Shown: positions 1-9,996, numbered from the stretch's first letter. The stretch is 64,000 nt of DNA from Psettodes erumei (GCA_016785225.1 JAFBJZ010000766.1:1-64000); one strand, 5' to 3'. Notes: a model not told the origin generated them from the sequence alone. Made by a program: numbers and translations.

Positions 1-129
1 GAAGCGCATCCTGATGTGACCATCTTTACAGCGGCGCTAGACAGCCATTTAGATGAGCACGGCTATATCATCCCAGGTCTTGGCGATGCGGGCGATAAAA
101 TCTTTGGTAAGCAGCTATTTAATAGATAA
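1..129 (+). CDS. upp: Uracil phosphoribosyltransferase, C-terminal end (partial)
   Basis: The window opens inside this gene; 42 codons and a TAA stop remain. The visible tail contains PGLGDAGDKIFG, the conserved C-terminal uracil-binding segment of uracil phosphoribosyltransferase, which makes UMP from uracil and PRPP in pyrimidine salvage. The 5' part lies outside the window, so length, start and operon cannot be judged. Identification rests on this short but distinctive tail. Confidence 0.85.
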   Translation, partial: EAHPDVTIFTAALDSHLDEHGYIIPGLGDAGDKIFGKQLFNR

Positions 130-203
130 GCGCAAGCTGCCACAAAACAGCGCACCATTCATATTACAAAAGCCACATACGATATCAATTATAAGGACAT
201 AAC

Positions 204-956
204 ATGAACGTATTGATCACAGGAGCAAGTGCAGGGTTTGGTAAGGCGCTGGCAGAGCGTTTGGTCGCAGGCGGTCACCAAGTGATCGGTTGTGCCAGAC
301 GCCGCGATAAGCTTGATGCACTGGCAGCTACATTGGGCGAGGCGTTTTTGCCGGTGGTCATGGATGTCAGTGATACAGCGTCTATCCCGCAAATCATTGC
401 TGACTTGCCGGCTGGCTTTCAGCACATCGATGTTTTGGTAAATAACGCTGGGCTAGCGCTCGGCACTGAGCCTGCCCATGAGGCAGATCTCAATGACTGG
501 ATGCGTATGCTCGATACCAATATCAAAGGTCTGGTGGCGCTGACCCACGCTGTACTACCTGCGATGGTGGCACGCGACAGCGGTTATGTCATCAATGTCG
601 GCTCTATCGCTGGCAGTTGGCCGTACTTTGGCGGTAATGTCTATGGTGCGACCAAAGCCTTTGTCAAACAGTTTAGCTTAAATCTGCGCGCGGACTTAGT
701 CGGTACGCAGGTGCGCGTCACCAATCTTGAACCAGGTAATGTCGCGGGCACTGAGTTTTCGAATGTGCGCTATCATGGCGATGATGAGAAAGCGGCCAAA
801 GTCTATGACGGCTTTAAAACCATGACCGGTGAGGATATCGGCGATATTTTATTGTGGTTGATTGAATCGCCCGCCCATATCAATGTCAATCGCTTGGAAG
901 TGATGCCAGTGGCGCAAACTTATAATGGTCTGACCATTGCGAAGCAAGGCTGTTAA
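204..956 (+). CDS. ydfG: SDR-family NADP-dependent 3-hydroxy acid dehydrogenase (YdfG type)
   Basis: This is a 250-residue classical short-chain dehydrogenase. The cofactor motif TGASAGFG is at residues 6-13, NNAG at 80-83, and the catalytic Ser134, Tyr147 and Lys151 (YGATK) are all present. The C-terminal part (EFSNVRYHGDD, then NRLEVMPVAQTYNGL) follows the YdfG subgroup, which oxidises L-allo-threonine, L-serine and other 3-hydroxy acids and reduces malonic semialdehyde in the cytoplasm. An AAGGA element lies 7-8 bases before the ATG. It stands alone 75 bp after upp. Family membership is secure; the physiological substrate is inferred. Confidence 0.88.
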   Translation: MNVLITGASAGFGKALAERLVAGGHQVIGCARRRDKLDALAATLGEAFLPVVMDVSDTASIPQIIADLPAGFQHIDVLVNNAGLALGTEPAHEADLNDWMRMLDTNIKGLVALTHAVLPAMVARDSGYVINVGSIAGSWPYFGGNVYGATKAFVKQFSLNLRADLVGTQVRVTNLEPGNVAGTEFSNVRYHGDDEKAAKVYDGFKTMTGEDIGDILLWLIESPAHINVNRLEVMPVAQTYNGLTIAKQGC

Positions 957-980
957 AAGCTTAGCCGGCCGTTTTGCTCT

Positions 981-1631
981 CTAACGTAACTCATAAGACC
1001 GAAGCAATATAGTCTCATCTATGTTGCTTCTTTTTTTGGGTTGAATTTGGGTTTCTTTGACCAGCGTTAACTGCTGAAAGTCCAAAACCAGCACTTCATT
1101 TCGAATGCGCTCACTGGTGCGCTTATTATGGCGAATAGGAAACCCTAAGAGGTGTTTGCCAACGATGGTTAGCTGATTGACTACCATCTGTGTAGATTGC
1201 TCAGCACGGCTACTTGGCTGCGCATCGATGATAGCAGTCGCAGGATTGACCGTGGTGGTTAGCAGCTTGGTTTGTCGTACCTGCTTTGGTATATCACCTG
1301 CAAAAAACAGCACTTGCCCCAGCGGTAAATACTGCGCATGACGCGTCAGCTCACGGCGAAATAATGCGGGCATATCGGTATTAAAGCTGTCCTCGCTTTG
1401 CCGATAAAAAGCGGTAAAGTTCCGATGCAAATAGCGGCCAAACACACTGCTATTGATCCAGTCCTGATACACCTCATTGGCTAATAACTGTTGTGTAAAA
1501 TCCCGAGCATCAGGCATGCTCTCTGCGCTTAGCATCGCGACTAGTAGCGCCTGCGGGGTTGCAAAAGTTTGCTGCTGCCAGCGCTGTGGATACAAACTAC
1601 TATCAAGCAAGGCTAACGTCGATTTGCTCAT
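981..1631 (-). CDS. Hypothetical protein (216 aa)
   Basis: I do not recognise this protein family. The ATG at 1631 is preferred over one 45 bp upstream because AAGGAAGAG lies 7 bases before it, giving 216 residues. The protein is soluble-looking, with no signal peptide or membrane segment. The middle has an aromatic stretch (YLHRNFTAFYR) and the C-terminal half is rich in Lys, Arg, Gln and Thr. A weak resemblance to chorismate-lyase-like folds is possible (a PLGQVLFFAGDIPKQVRQT segment) but was not established. It converges on the ydfG-type gene with 24 bp between stop codons. Confidence 0.55.
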   Translation of the reverse strand: MSKSTLALLDSSLYPQRWQQQTFATPQALLVAMLSAESMPDARDFTQQLLANEVYQDWINSSVFGRYLHRNFTAFYRQSEDSFNTDMPALFRRELTRHAQYLPLGQVLFFAGDIPKQVRQTKLLTTTVNPATAIIDAQPSSRAEQSTQMVVNQLTIVGKHLLGFPIRHNKRTSERIRNEVLVLDFQQLTLVKETQIQPKKRSNIDETILLRSYELR

Positions 1632-1818
1632 ACACTCTTCCTTTATGTCACTGATGATCATTGATCGGCCGCTCATCCCTTAACCTGCTCGCCGCTATTA
1701 CCGCTAGGCATTTTTTATGCTATGGTCAGTTTAATTGTTTTAATATAGCAGGGTTTTATCAGTGACAAAACGTTTGCGTCAGCGCGATGCTCTGCTCTGC
1801 AACAAGGTATCATACCTG

Positions 1819-2798
1819 ATGAAAACCAACCTATTTGCTGTGCCGCGCCCTGCTTTGTTCAATCAGTATCAGCTGCATACAAAAAACATCGAGGTGGCAA
1901 AAGGCACGCTGCTACCCATGTCAGTTATCGGCCACGGCAAGCCGGTGCTACTGCTCCATGCGTACGGGATGGATGCGCGTGAGTTTTTGCCATTTATCCT
2001 GCCTTTGCTCGGTCACTATACGTTTTATCTGCCGCATTTACGCGGGTTTGGAGCCGCAAAGGATATCGAGCTGAGTGAGTTTGATTTTTTGCGGCAATAC
2101 GCCGATGACCTCCATGTCGTCATTGAGCAAATTTGTTTGGCACGCAACATAGACGCATTGCCCGTCGCCGCCATCTCGATGGGTGCACAAGTGATGTGGG
2201 CGTATTTTTCGCGTTATGGCAGCGCAAGAGTCAGTCGTTATTTAAACATCGACCAAAGCCCTGCGATTCATAACCAGCCTGACTGGCAAGGCGGTTTGTT
2301 TGGTACGCGGCAGCGCGAGGTGTTTGCAGTCTTTCATGAGGTGGTGAATATGACGCTGCCGTATATTCAGCTCGAGAGTTTTACCCACCTGCCCTTTGCG
2401 CTCAAGCGCCGCGTCACTGATGTCGAGCGACAGTTTTCCTTACTATCCGTCAACCGCAGACGCTCAAAAGCGTTTATACAAGCGATGACTTATAAGAACG
2501 ATCCTAAGCTTGCGCTCTATGACCACCGCATTTGGCAGCATAAGATGCGCTGTTTGCAAGCATACTTAAATCTGGAGTACGATTTTCGGGCGGTGATAGA
2601 AAAAGTTACTACTCCAGTCGTGAACTTAATCGGAGGTCGCTCACAGCTCTATATGACGCTAAGTGGCAGCAGCAGGTGACGCAGATGCTACCCAACGCCA
2701 CAGAAATCGTATTGCCGCACTCTGGTCATGCGGTACCGATGGATGAGCCTATTAGGTTTTATCAGGTATTAAGAAAGTTTTTCGGGAATGAGCTATAA
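1819..2798 (+). CDS. Alpha/beta hydrolase, frameshifted near the 3' end
   Basis: An alpha/beta-hydrolase fold protein. LLLHAYGMD provides the oxyanion-hole region, and AISMGAQ is the nucleophile elbow with the catalytic Ser. The frame reaches a stop at 2679, but the next 120 bases carry the expected ending in another frame, with SGHAVPMDEP supplying the catalytic His, to a TAA at 2798. The break is at 2650-2655 in a TATAT run (net +2 or -1), so the true product is about 326 residues. As read, the product would lack its catalytic His. A GTG at 1762 is an alternative start. The substrate is unknown. Confidence 0.65.
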
Positions 2799-2865
2799 GT
2801 AGAAATGGAAAAGCGACTCCATCAGTCACTCTTTTTTGATTAGAAGTTGTCAGAAATTTTTAAGC

Positions 2866-3100
2866 TTAATCCGCTAGCACTTTAATCAGCTCAAAGCGTG
2901 GTACTTCTTTACCTTCAACCTCAACGGTCTCTGTAAACATCGCTAAAGGTCGTACCCATACGCCATACTCACCGTATAGACAACGATAAACGACTAAGGC
3001 TTCTTCGGTTTCAGAATGCTGCGCGGTATGCAGTACTTGGTAAAGATTGCCTTTATAGTGGCGGTAAATGCCTTGCAGAACTCCTATTCTCTTGTGTCAT
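2866..3100 (-). CDS. DUF1653 family protein, start frameshifted
   Basis: Read on the minus strand, 2866-3078 encodes a DUF1653 protein: YRHYKGNLYQVLHTAQHSE, then VVYRCLYGEYGVWVRP, ending KVLAD. These small bacterial proteins of unknown function have one compact beta-rich domain. No start codon exists in this frame before an upstream stop, but an ATG at 3098-3100 followed by TQENR reaches it if one base near 3079 is removed, giving 77 residues. The gene is therefore probably intact apart from a one-base indel. Its 5' side abuts the AT-rich AIPR relic, so its own promoter may have been displaced. Confidence 0.7.
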
Positions 3101-3129
3101 AACTAGTTTCTATTAACTCAACAAAAATG

Positions 3130-4940
3130 GATTAAAAAAATGTAAACTTCAGCTACCTTTCAAGATTTTAACCTATTGAACAGATTAGTAGTAGCAAAAA
3201 GGAAAAGAAATCCAGCACTGATAGAAAATTCATTAGCATTTATGCCATTAGTAGTAGAGATGTTACTAAATATAAGTACAGAAGAAGCTGACAGCTATTA
3301 CATTTGCAACCCTCAATAATACTGAAAGAAAACATGATAAAGGTATAGATGCAATCCCTGTTGATGAGCAAGACCTAAAAAAAGCCAGTCATCCACCTAT
3401 TTAATTTTAAATATACAGAAAAAATATGGAAAAAATAGATGGTCATTTCCCTAGCAGTGAAGAAGTAGATAAAATCTACTACTTAATTAATAAAATATAA
3501 TGTATAGGGAGGAAGATATTATTCATCATGTAAATCATATCTTAAGGTATTAAGATAAAAAGAGATATGGCAATTAATGGAAGATGTTAATGTTAGCACA
3601 TAATTCATCTAACATCCAACCAAAGTAACTCTTGAAAACAATGAAAAGCGTTTGAAAAAATCTATTAAAAATATGGAAATATTAAACCATCCTATGAAAC
3701 AGTTAACACTCTAATAAACAGTGCAATGCACGAAAATAAAAAAATAATTAGGTGCAAAAATCAAAGCCATTGATAGAAACGTGTTTGACAAATCAGATGA
3801 GATATTAAAGCATTAATTCTAAGATGTGGATGTTCGTGACTTATTAAGAATTTGCTTAGATGATGAAGATATGCGAAATAACATTGTATCAATCAATTAC
3901 AATAGAAATGGTTGAGTATAATATTGAAAGATCAGTTTTTTGAAGATAATGTAAGAATTATATCTTGAAACAGCGTTCAAAAATAAACAAAGCGAATTAA
4001 AGAAACAGCTTTATCGAGTGATGCTCATAGATTTTTTATTACAATAATGGTATAACTATAACTTGCTCATCCTTCGTATCCTAAGCAGCAAAGATCACCA
4101 ATCATTGAACTTGAAAATTTTCAAGTTGTTACTGGTGGATAAACGATACACAGTCTATATAAGGAGGCATTCAGAGAGGACAATAATAATTTTGGTGATA
4201 TGATATTTATACACGTATCTATGGAAACAAAAATGAAAAACTAAAGCACAGAGGGGTACGCGGAATATACAAACAGCCAAAATCCAGTTTCCTCAAGAGA
4301 TATTCGATCTAATGACTACTTACAGAGAAAACTAGAAAAAGATCTACTAACTCAGGGGTATTTCTATGAAAGAAAGAAAAATCAGTATCAAAACGAAAGA
4401 AAAACGAAAAGAATTGATGCTGAAAAGTAAGGCCAACCCTTATGAATGACTTTCTTTTCACTCTAAAAAAACCTAGTGAAACAAAAAATCTTTAAAAGAA
4501 AAAGTTTTCCAGCGAGGCAGAAAATGTCAATATCTGTTGATGACGAACCTAATTCCGAAGTGTATAATTCTTTCCTATGAAATATTAAGCCATATTGATG
4601 AACAAAAAACATTAGCTAAAAAAGAAATTGCTAATGGCGAAAAAGCAAAAGATTATATCTTACATGCTAACTACTACATAATGTATACAATAGCTGAATT
4701 AGCAAATTCTAGAGAAATAGAACTAATTCCTAGTAATAAATTCAAATTCATAGATGTATAGTGAAGTCAATCCGTCATTGCTAGCTGCAGCCAAAAATAA
4801 AGAGCAAAGCTTATCAAGCTCCAGATACAGACGTAGAGTGTATTTTTAACAGGTAATGAACCTAAGATATATTGATAAAGAAATATCACAGCTAACTGAA
4901 AAAAAGGAACAAGCGATAATTAATAGAATGCTTTATATTC
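3130..4940 (+). pseudogene. Decayed AIPR (abortive infection phage resistance) family gene
   Basis: This AT-rich stretch has no long frame, but pieces in all three forward frames line up in order with an AIPR-family protein (Pfam AIPR). Near 3825-3890 it reads DVRDLLRICLDDEDMRNNIV. Near 4020-4070, after a T-run break, it reads YYNNGITITC, a hallmark of the family. Near 4085-4160 it reads PIIELENFQVV, then GG-stop-TIHSLY, where a Gln codon of the GGQT motif has become TAA. Further on are EYTNSQNPVSSRDIRSNDYL and, at 4590-4720, a longer surviving frame. AIPR proteins occur in phage-exclusion and restriction-modification loci. With many stops and frameshifts it is certainly non-functional. The low G+C suggests acquisition by transfer. 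No partner genes remain. Confidence 0.8.
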
Positions 4941-4995
4941 CGTTTAAAAATTTATATTATAGCCCTATCCTATTACAAAATAGGGCTATTTCACT

Positions 4996-6208
4996 CTATC
5001 TAACAACCGTCACTTTTGCATAGGCTTTTTTACCCGCTTGAATAACCACTGTCTGACCTGAGGTTAAGCTAAAGCCTGCATCGACCACTTCGCCATCGAC
5101 TTTACCGCACCGCGTTTGACCATATCTTTGGCTGCTGAGTTGTTTTTGGCAAGTTCAGCTTGGTTCAATATTTGCGTGATAAATAACGCATCCGCACCTT
5201 CTAGCTCCAACGTCACCTCTGGCAGGTCAACTGGCAGCTCGCCATCAGCAAGTACGTTGCCCGCTGACTTATGCGCATTAGCAGCAGCATCGGCATCATG
5301 GAAGCGCTCGATCAACTCTTCGGCAAAGATACGTTTGATCTCTTGTGGATTGCGACCGTTTTCCATCTCTGTCATCAACGCTTCGACTTCTTCCATCGGC
5401 TTAAAGCTTAAAAACTCAAAGTAGCGGCGGATTAAGGTATCTGGCATCGACAGCAGTTTTTGGTACATGGTGCCCGGCGCATCATAAATGCCCACATAGT
5501 TGCCAAGTGACTTTGACATTTTATTAACGCCATCTAGGCCTTCTAAAATCGGCACCGTGATACACACTTGCGGCTCTTGACCATAACGACCTTGCAGGGT
5601 GCGACCCATTAGGATGTTAAAGGTTTGGTCGGTACCGCCAAGCTCGACGTCGGCTTTGAGCGCGATTGAGTCATAGCCTTGCACCAATGGGTATAAAACT
5701 CATGGATGGCAATCGGCGTTTGCGCCGCGTAGCGTTTGGAAAAGTCATCACGCTCTAGCATACGCGAGACCGTCAACTGGCTTGATAGCTGAATCATGTC
5801 CCCTGCCGACATGTCGTTGAACCACTCAGAGTTAAAGACAATCTTGGTTTTTTCTTTATCCAAAATCTTAAAGACTTGCTCGGCATAGGTCTGGGCGTTG
5901 ATTTTGATTTGCTCATCACTGAGCGGCGGACGCGTGGTGTTTTTACCAGAGGGGTCACCAATCTTGGCGGTATAGTCCCCGATGAGAAAATAAATCTCAT
6001 GACCCAAGTCTTGGAAGTGCTTGAGTTTATTAATCAATACCGTATGCCCCAAATGCAGGTCAGGCGCGGTAGGATCAAAACCGGCTTTGATACGCAGCGG
6101 ACGACCCAGTTTTAGCTTGGCAACCAAGTCCTCTTCTGAAAGGATTTCTTGCGTACCGCGCTGAATCAGGGCCAGTTGTTCTTCTAGAGTGTGGGTTTGA
6201 GTGGTCAT
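4996..6208 (-). CDS. tyrS: Tyrosyl-tRNA synthetase, two single-base frameshifts
   Basis: Class I aminoacyl-tRNA synthetase that charges tRNA-Tyr. The HIGH-type motif is HLGH in PDLHLGHTVL, KMSKS is in NKMSKSLGNYVG, and a C-terminal S4-like RNA-binding domain follows. The frame is broken twice: at the A-run 5695-5698 (one T missing on the coding strand, where EFLYPLVQGYDS is expected) and at 5101-5103 (one A missing, after which the S4 domain continues as VDGEVVDAGFSL to a stop at 4996). Restoring both gives a normal length of about 404 residues. The ATG at 6208 begins MTTQTHTLEEQL. It is divergent from anmK. As tyrS is normally essential, the breaks are probably sequencing errors. Confidence 0.9.
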
Positions 6209-6449
6209 GATGCTCTCTTTATTGTCTTTATTAAAAGGGTGACGCGTTTGGACGAATGCTCCCGAATGCCAAAATACGATTAGCAGCGTCAAATTCGTTT
6301 AGTCTACTAGATATAGCATCTGCTCTATATTAGTACCTGCACTCGTTTTTCTTGCTACTCTATTTTTTGCAAACGGGATTGGCGTTTCGTAGCCAGTAAA
6401 AGATGTTAGAATTTGAGGGATATACTAGCGTTTTTTAAGGTAAATTGCC

Positions 6450-7844
6450 ATGGCCAACCCTGTCCAGACCACGAATGATCCAGAAAGTAATCAGATTTTA
6501 GCGGCTGACCTTTTAGCAGCTGACGAAAGTGCCCATTATGCATCGCTCACTGATGCGTTAGAGCAAACGGTGTTTGAAAGCTTTGATGACGGTCTATATA
6601 TCGGCATGATGTCTGGCACCAGCTTGGATGGGATGGACGCGGTGCTTTGTCAGTTTGCCGCCGACATGAGTCATAAAGAGCAGACCCAGCAGCCGATGCA
6701 GCTTTTAGCCACTTATAGCCAAGACTTCCCGCCGCGCCTGCGCGAGGTGCTGCTCGCTCTGTGTCAGCCTAATGGTATTCAAGCGTTGACGCCGAGTGCT
6801 GATGAGCCAAACAACCAGCCAAATAGCGAGCTGGACTGGTTTGGCTGGGCAAGCAAAGCCTATGGCGAGTTTGCCAGCGAGGTGGTCAATAATTTATTGC
6901 AGCAGTCAAATACCGATAGCGAGTCGGTGCTGGCGATTGGCTGTCATGGGCAGACGGTACGCCATCGTCCACAAATGGGTTTTAGCTTGCAATTGGTCGA
7001 TGCCAATGTCATCGCTGAGCGTACAGGTATCAGTGTGATCAGCGACTTTCGTCGCCGTGATATGGCAGTTGGCGGGCAAGGCGCGCCCTTGGTGCCAGCG
7101 TTTCATCAGGCATTATTTGCTGATCCTGATAGTACGCGCGTGTTATTAAACTTAGGCGGTATTGCCAATATTACCGTCTTGCCCGCCAGTGATCATACTG
7201 ACAACGATCATACTGACAATGATTATACTGACAATGATACGCCTGATAATCATAGCCATGTCGTTGGCTATGACACTGGCCCTGCCAACTTATTACTTGA
7301 TGCGTGGACCGCGCTGCATACCGACAATGACTATGACGCAGGCGGTGCTTGGGCTCAGTCTGGCCAAGTAATAGAGCCACTCCTAAATCAGCTGCTAGAG
7401 CATCCGTTTTTTGCCAGATCTTATCCTAAGAGCACAGGGCGTGAGGAGTTCAACCTAGAGTGGCTACAAGAGGAGCTACAAAGGTTTGATCACGCATCGG
7501 CGCATATTCGTTACTCGTCCGCTGATGTACAAGCGACCTTAACCGAGCTGACCGCCATTAGCGCCAGCGCGCAGATTCATCTGTTTGTACAGTCTCATAA
7601 AAACAGCGCGGTGTATGTCTGCGGCGGCGGCGCGCTAAATGATTACCTGATGACGCGGCTACAAGCACACCTGCCCCATTGTCATGTCACCACGACCGCA
7701 AGCTTAGGTCTGGATCCAGCTTGGGTCGAAGCCGTTGCCTTTGCTTGGCTGGCGCGGCAAACCTTGATGGGCGAAACCGGCAATCTACCTGCGGTAACAG
7801 GCGCCAAAAAGGGCGTGGTATTGGGTCAGGTATGTTTTGCCTAG
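6450..7844 (+). CDS. anmK: 1,6-anhydro-N-acetylmuramic acid kinase
   Basis: AnmK phosphorylates and opens 1,6-anhydro-MurNAc released from peptidoglycan, feeding cell-wall recycling in the cytoplasm. Motifs in order: MSGTSLDGMD at 54-63, CHGQT at 165-169, RRRDMAVGGQGAP around the catalytic Asp204, LNLGGIAN at 233-240, and GYDTGPAN at 273-280. At 464 residues it is longer than the usual 370-400: there is an N-terminal extension of about 45 residues, and a repetitive Asp/Asn/His/Thr insert at 248-267 between the LNLGGIAN and GYDTGPAN motifs. It is divergent from tyrS, an arrangement common in proteobacteria. Confidence 0.93.
   Translation: MANPVQTTNDPESNQILAADLLAADESAHYASLTDALEQTVFESFDDGLYIGMMSGTSLDGMDAVLCQFAADMSHKEQTQQPMQLLATYSQDFPPRLREVLLALCQPNGIQALTPSADEPNNQPNSELDWFGWASKAYGEFASEVVNNLLQQSNTDSESVLAIGCHGQTVRHRPQMGFSLQLVDANVIAERTGISVISDFRRRDMAVGGQGAPLVPAFHQALFADPDSTRVLLNLGGIANITVLPASDHTDNDHTDNDYTDNDTPDNHSHVVGYDTGPANLLLDAWTALHTDNDYDAGGAWAQSGQVIEPLLNQLLEHPFFARSYPKSTGREEFNLEWLQEELQRFDHASAHIRYSSADVQATLTELTAISASAQIHLFVQSHKNSAVYVCGGGALNDYLMTRLQAHLPHCHVTTTASLGLDPAWVEAVAFAWLARQTLMGETGNLPAVTGAKKGVVLGQVCFA
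7191..7250 (+). repeat. 15-bp in-frame tandem repeat inside anmK
   Basis: Unit GATCATACTGACAAY occurs at 7191, 7206 and 7221 (the third with CAT changed to TAT), followed by a degenerate fourth unit at 7236. Each unit encodes Asp-His-Thr-Asp-Asn (or Tyr for His), so gain or loss of units keeps frame. It lies in a loop between two conserved kinase motifs. Confidence 0.9.
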
Positions 7845-7939
7845 TCGGTCAAATTTTAGTTTACATACGTACACTTATGTGTTTTATAATGACGGTTAAA
7901 ATACCTTCTTTTTAGGATCGCACGTACAGGATATATCGC

Positions 7940-9319
7940 ATGAGCCAACATAGCAGTTCACCGAACGCGCAAGCCGCCCCTTCTAATGCTGGCACTACCC
8001 AGCAAACGCCGCGCCAAAAGCCGCCACATTACCAGCGCCCAGATGAGATGCGTGTCGTGGTCACGGGTATGGGCGCTATCACGCCACTTGGCCTCGATGT
8101 CGATAGCTCATGGGCCAAGCTCATCAATGGCGAGAGTGGTATTACCCCTATCAGCCATTTTGATGCCACTGATTACCGTGCACAAATCGCTGGGGTGATT
8201 AAAGACTTCGATGCCAAACAATACATGAACGCCAAAGACGCGCGCCGCTATGATGAGTTTATGCATTATGGTGTGGCGGCCTCAGCCATGGCGTTAAAAG
8301 ATGCGGGGTTCATCGATGAGGTGAGCGCGGCCGATGCGCCGGTACAAGGCGTCGACGCTGAGCGATTTGGTATCATCTTAGGCTCAGGCATCGGCGGTAT
8401 TCAGACCATCGAAAACAGCCGCGATACCCTACGCGAAAAAGGCGCTGGGAGAGTATCGCCTTTTATTATCCCAGGCTCGATCGTCAATATGGCCGCAGGA
8501 TTGGTTGCGATCAAACATACCCTAAAAGGCCCAAACCTCGCCACTTCGACTGCGTGTACCACTGCCACGCATGCGATGGGACTCGCGGCACGCTTGATCG
8601 CTTATGGCGATGCAGATGTGATGCTCGCTGGAGGTAGCGAAAAAGGCTCAAGTCCACTTGGCATGGCAGGGTTTGGGGCGATGCATGCGCTCTCTACACG
8701 CAATGATGAACCAACCAAAGCCTCGCGGCCATTTGATAAAGACCGTGATGGTTTTGTGCTCGGCGATGGCGCAGGGGTGGTGGTACTCGAAAGCCTCGCC
8801 CACGCCAAAGCGCGCGGCGCTACGATATTGGCCGAGCTGGTCGGTTTTGGCATGAGCGACGATGCCAGCCATATCACCGCGCCCCCAGAAGACGGTAGCG
8901 GTGCCGCTCGAGCAATGAAAAACGCACTCAATGACGCGGGCATCGAGCCTGACGCAGTGGGCTATGTCAATGCTCATGGCACCAGCACCCCCGCCGGCGA
9001 TGTCGCGGAGTCCATCGCTATCGAAACCGTCTTTGCGCCTGTCAAAGACAGCATTTTGGTCAGCTCAACCAAATCAATGACAGGGCACCTACTAGGCGCA
9101 GCTGGGGGTATTGAGGCCATCTTTACCGTTCGCGCGCTGCAGCAACAGCATGTACCGCCAACCATCAACCTAGACAATGTCGAGGACAACTGTAACCTCG
9201 ATTATGTCGCGCACCAATCCCGAAAAGTGGACAATTTACAATATGCCGTGTCCAACAGCTTTGGCTTTGGCGGTACCAATGGCTCTTTGATATTTGCCCG
9301 TTGGCCTGTCACCGCCTAA
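7940..9319 (+). CDS. fabF: Beta-ketoacyl-ACP synthase II
   Basis: Condensing enzyme of fatty acid elongation. VVVTGMGAITPLG marks the start of the thiolase fold. The catalytic residues are Cys206 (STACTTATHA), His346 (NAHGTSTPAGD) and His383 (TGHLLGAAGG), with Lys378 in STKSMTG and the C-terminal GFGGTNGS. The 459 residues include an unusual 36-residue N-terminal extension rich in Ser, Gln, Pro and Ala. AGGA precedes the first ATG at good spacing, whereas Met37 has no clear ribosome site, so the long form is kept. The Cys loop reads CTTATH rather than the usual CTSGVH-like loop, so this may be a divergent FabF paralogue. A strong terminator follows. Confidence 0.85.
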   Translation: MSQHSSSPNAQAAPSNAGTTQQTPRQKPPHYQRPDEMRVVVTGMGAITPLGLDVDSSWAKLINGESGITPISHFDATDYRAQIAGVIKDFDAKQYMNAKDARRYDEFMHYGVAASAMALKDAGFIDEVSAADAPVQGVDAERFGIILGSGIGGIQTIENSRDTLREKGAGRVSPFIIPGSIVNMAAGLVAIKHTLKGPNLATSTACTTATHAMGLAARLIAYGDADVMLAGGSEKGSSPLGMAGFGAMHALSTRNDEPTKASRPFDKDRDGFVLGDGAGVVVLESLAHAKARGATILAELVGFGMSDDASHITAPPEDGSGAARAMKNALNDAGIEPDAVGYVNAHGTSTPAGDVAESIAIETVFAPVKDSILVSSTKSMTGHLLGAAGGIEAIFTVRALQQQHVPPTINLDNVEDNCNLDYVAHQSRKVDNLQYAVSNSFGFGGTNGSLIFARWPVTA

Positions 9320-9385
9320 ATACGACCGTCTCTTACGGCGCGTTGTAACTTTGGTGTCAGATTTGCTACGTTTGTGCACTTGCAG

Positions 9386-9425
9386 CCCCTTATCGTACTT
9401 GCGTATGATAAGGGGTAATTTTTGT
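9386..9425 (+). terminator. Rho-independent terminator after fabF
   Basis: CCCCTTATCGTAC and GTATGATAAGGGG form a 13-bp stem (one G-T pair) around a TTGC loop, followed by TAATTTTT. It sits 67 bp after the fabF stop and before the next gene's ATG at 9444. Confidence 0.85.
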
Positions 9426-9443
9426 ACATTTATGGAAGATACC

Positions 9444-9818
9444 ATGTCAAGCTACTCATTTTCTCATCAGTTTTATCAGCGCTGGACGTGTGCTCCTGAG
9501 CCTGTACGCGCCGCCATTACCCAAGAGCTAAAAGACATCATCACCTTGCTACAGACCCAGACGCCGTTTGAAAGCTTTGTATTTAGCACGCCTGATCTAG
9601 ACACTCATGTCGATGAGCTCTACGACAACCACGATGCCGAGCAGGCCATTGCAAAAGCCATCGCCGATAAGCAAGCGCAAGCGAGATGCTCAAAGCACAA
9701 AACAAAACAAAACATAAAAGCAGCAACCGAGATCAAGAAAATAATACCCATCCACGTCAAAGCGACAAGAAGAGATAGCCTCAAAAGCACAAGCCGCACA
9801 AAAACAACCGCCACATAA
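9444..9818 (+). CDS. Hypothetical protein with low-complexity basic tail, frameshifted
   Basis: GGAAG lies 5-6 bases before the ATG (MSSYSFSHQFYQRW). The first 80 residues look like a normal small globular domain of no family I recognise. Near 9680 codon character changes frame: the other frame continues EMLKAQNKTKHKSSNRDQEN to a TAG near 9780, and a third frame carries a Gln/Pro/Ala-rich stretch to about 9892. The DNA encoding DQENNTHP occurs twice (about 9732 and 9836), so the 3' part is a partly duplicated low-complexity tail with one or more indels. The real C-terminus cannot be fixed. It converges on the truncated aminopeptidase gene, with the 277-bp element between. Confidence 0.5.
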   Translation: MSSYSFSHQFYQRWTCAPEPVRAAITQELKDIITLLQTQTPFESFVFSTPDLDTHVDELYDNHDAEQAIAKAIADKQAQARCSKHKTKQNIKAATEIKKIIPIHVKATRRDSLKSTSRTKTTAT

Positions 9819-9996
9819 GCCAGCAGCAACTGATGATCAAGAAAATAATACCCACCCAGCCGCCCGTCAAGAGCCCCAGCCAAAGCACTAAATCAGACGC
9901 GCCTGACACCGATAGTAAAACTGACACAGCGCAAGCTGGCATAGCAAAAACACAGCGATCCGCAAACATGATGCTTAACCACTTGATGCAATGTAA

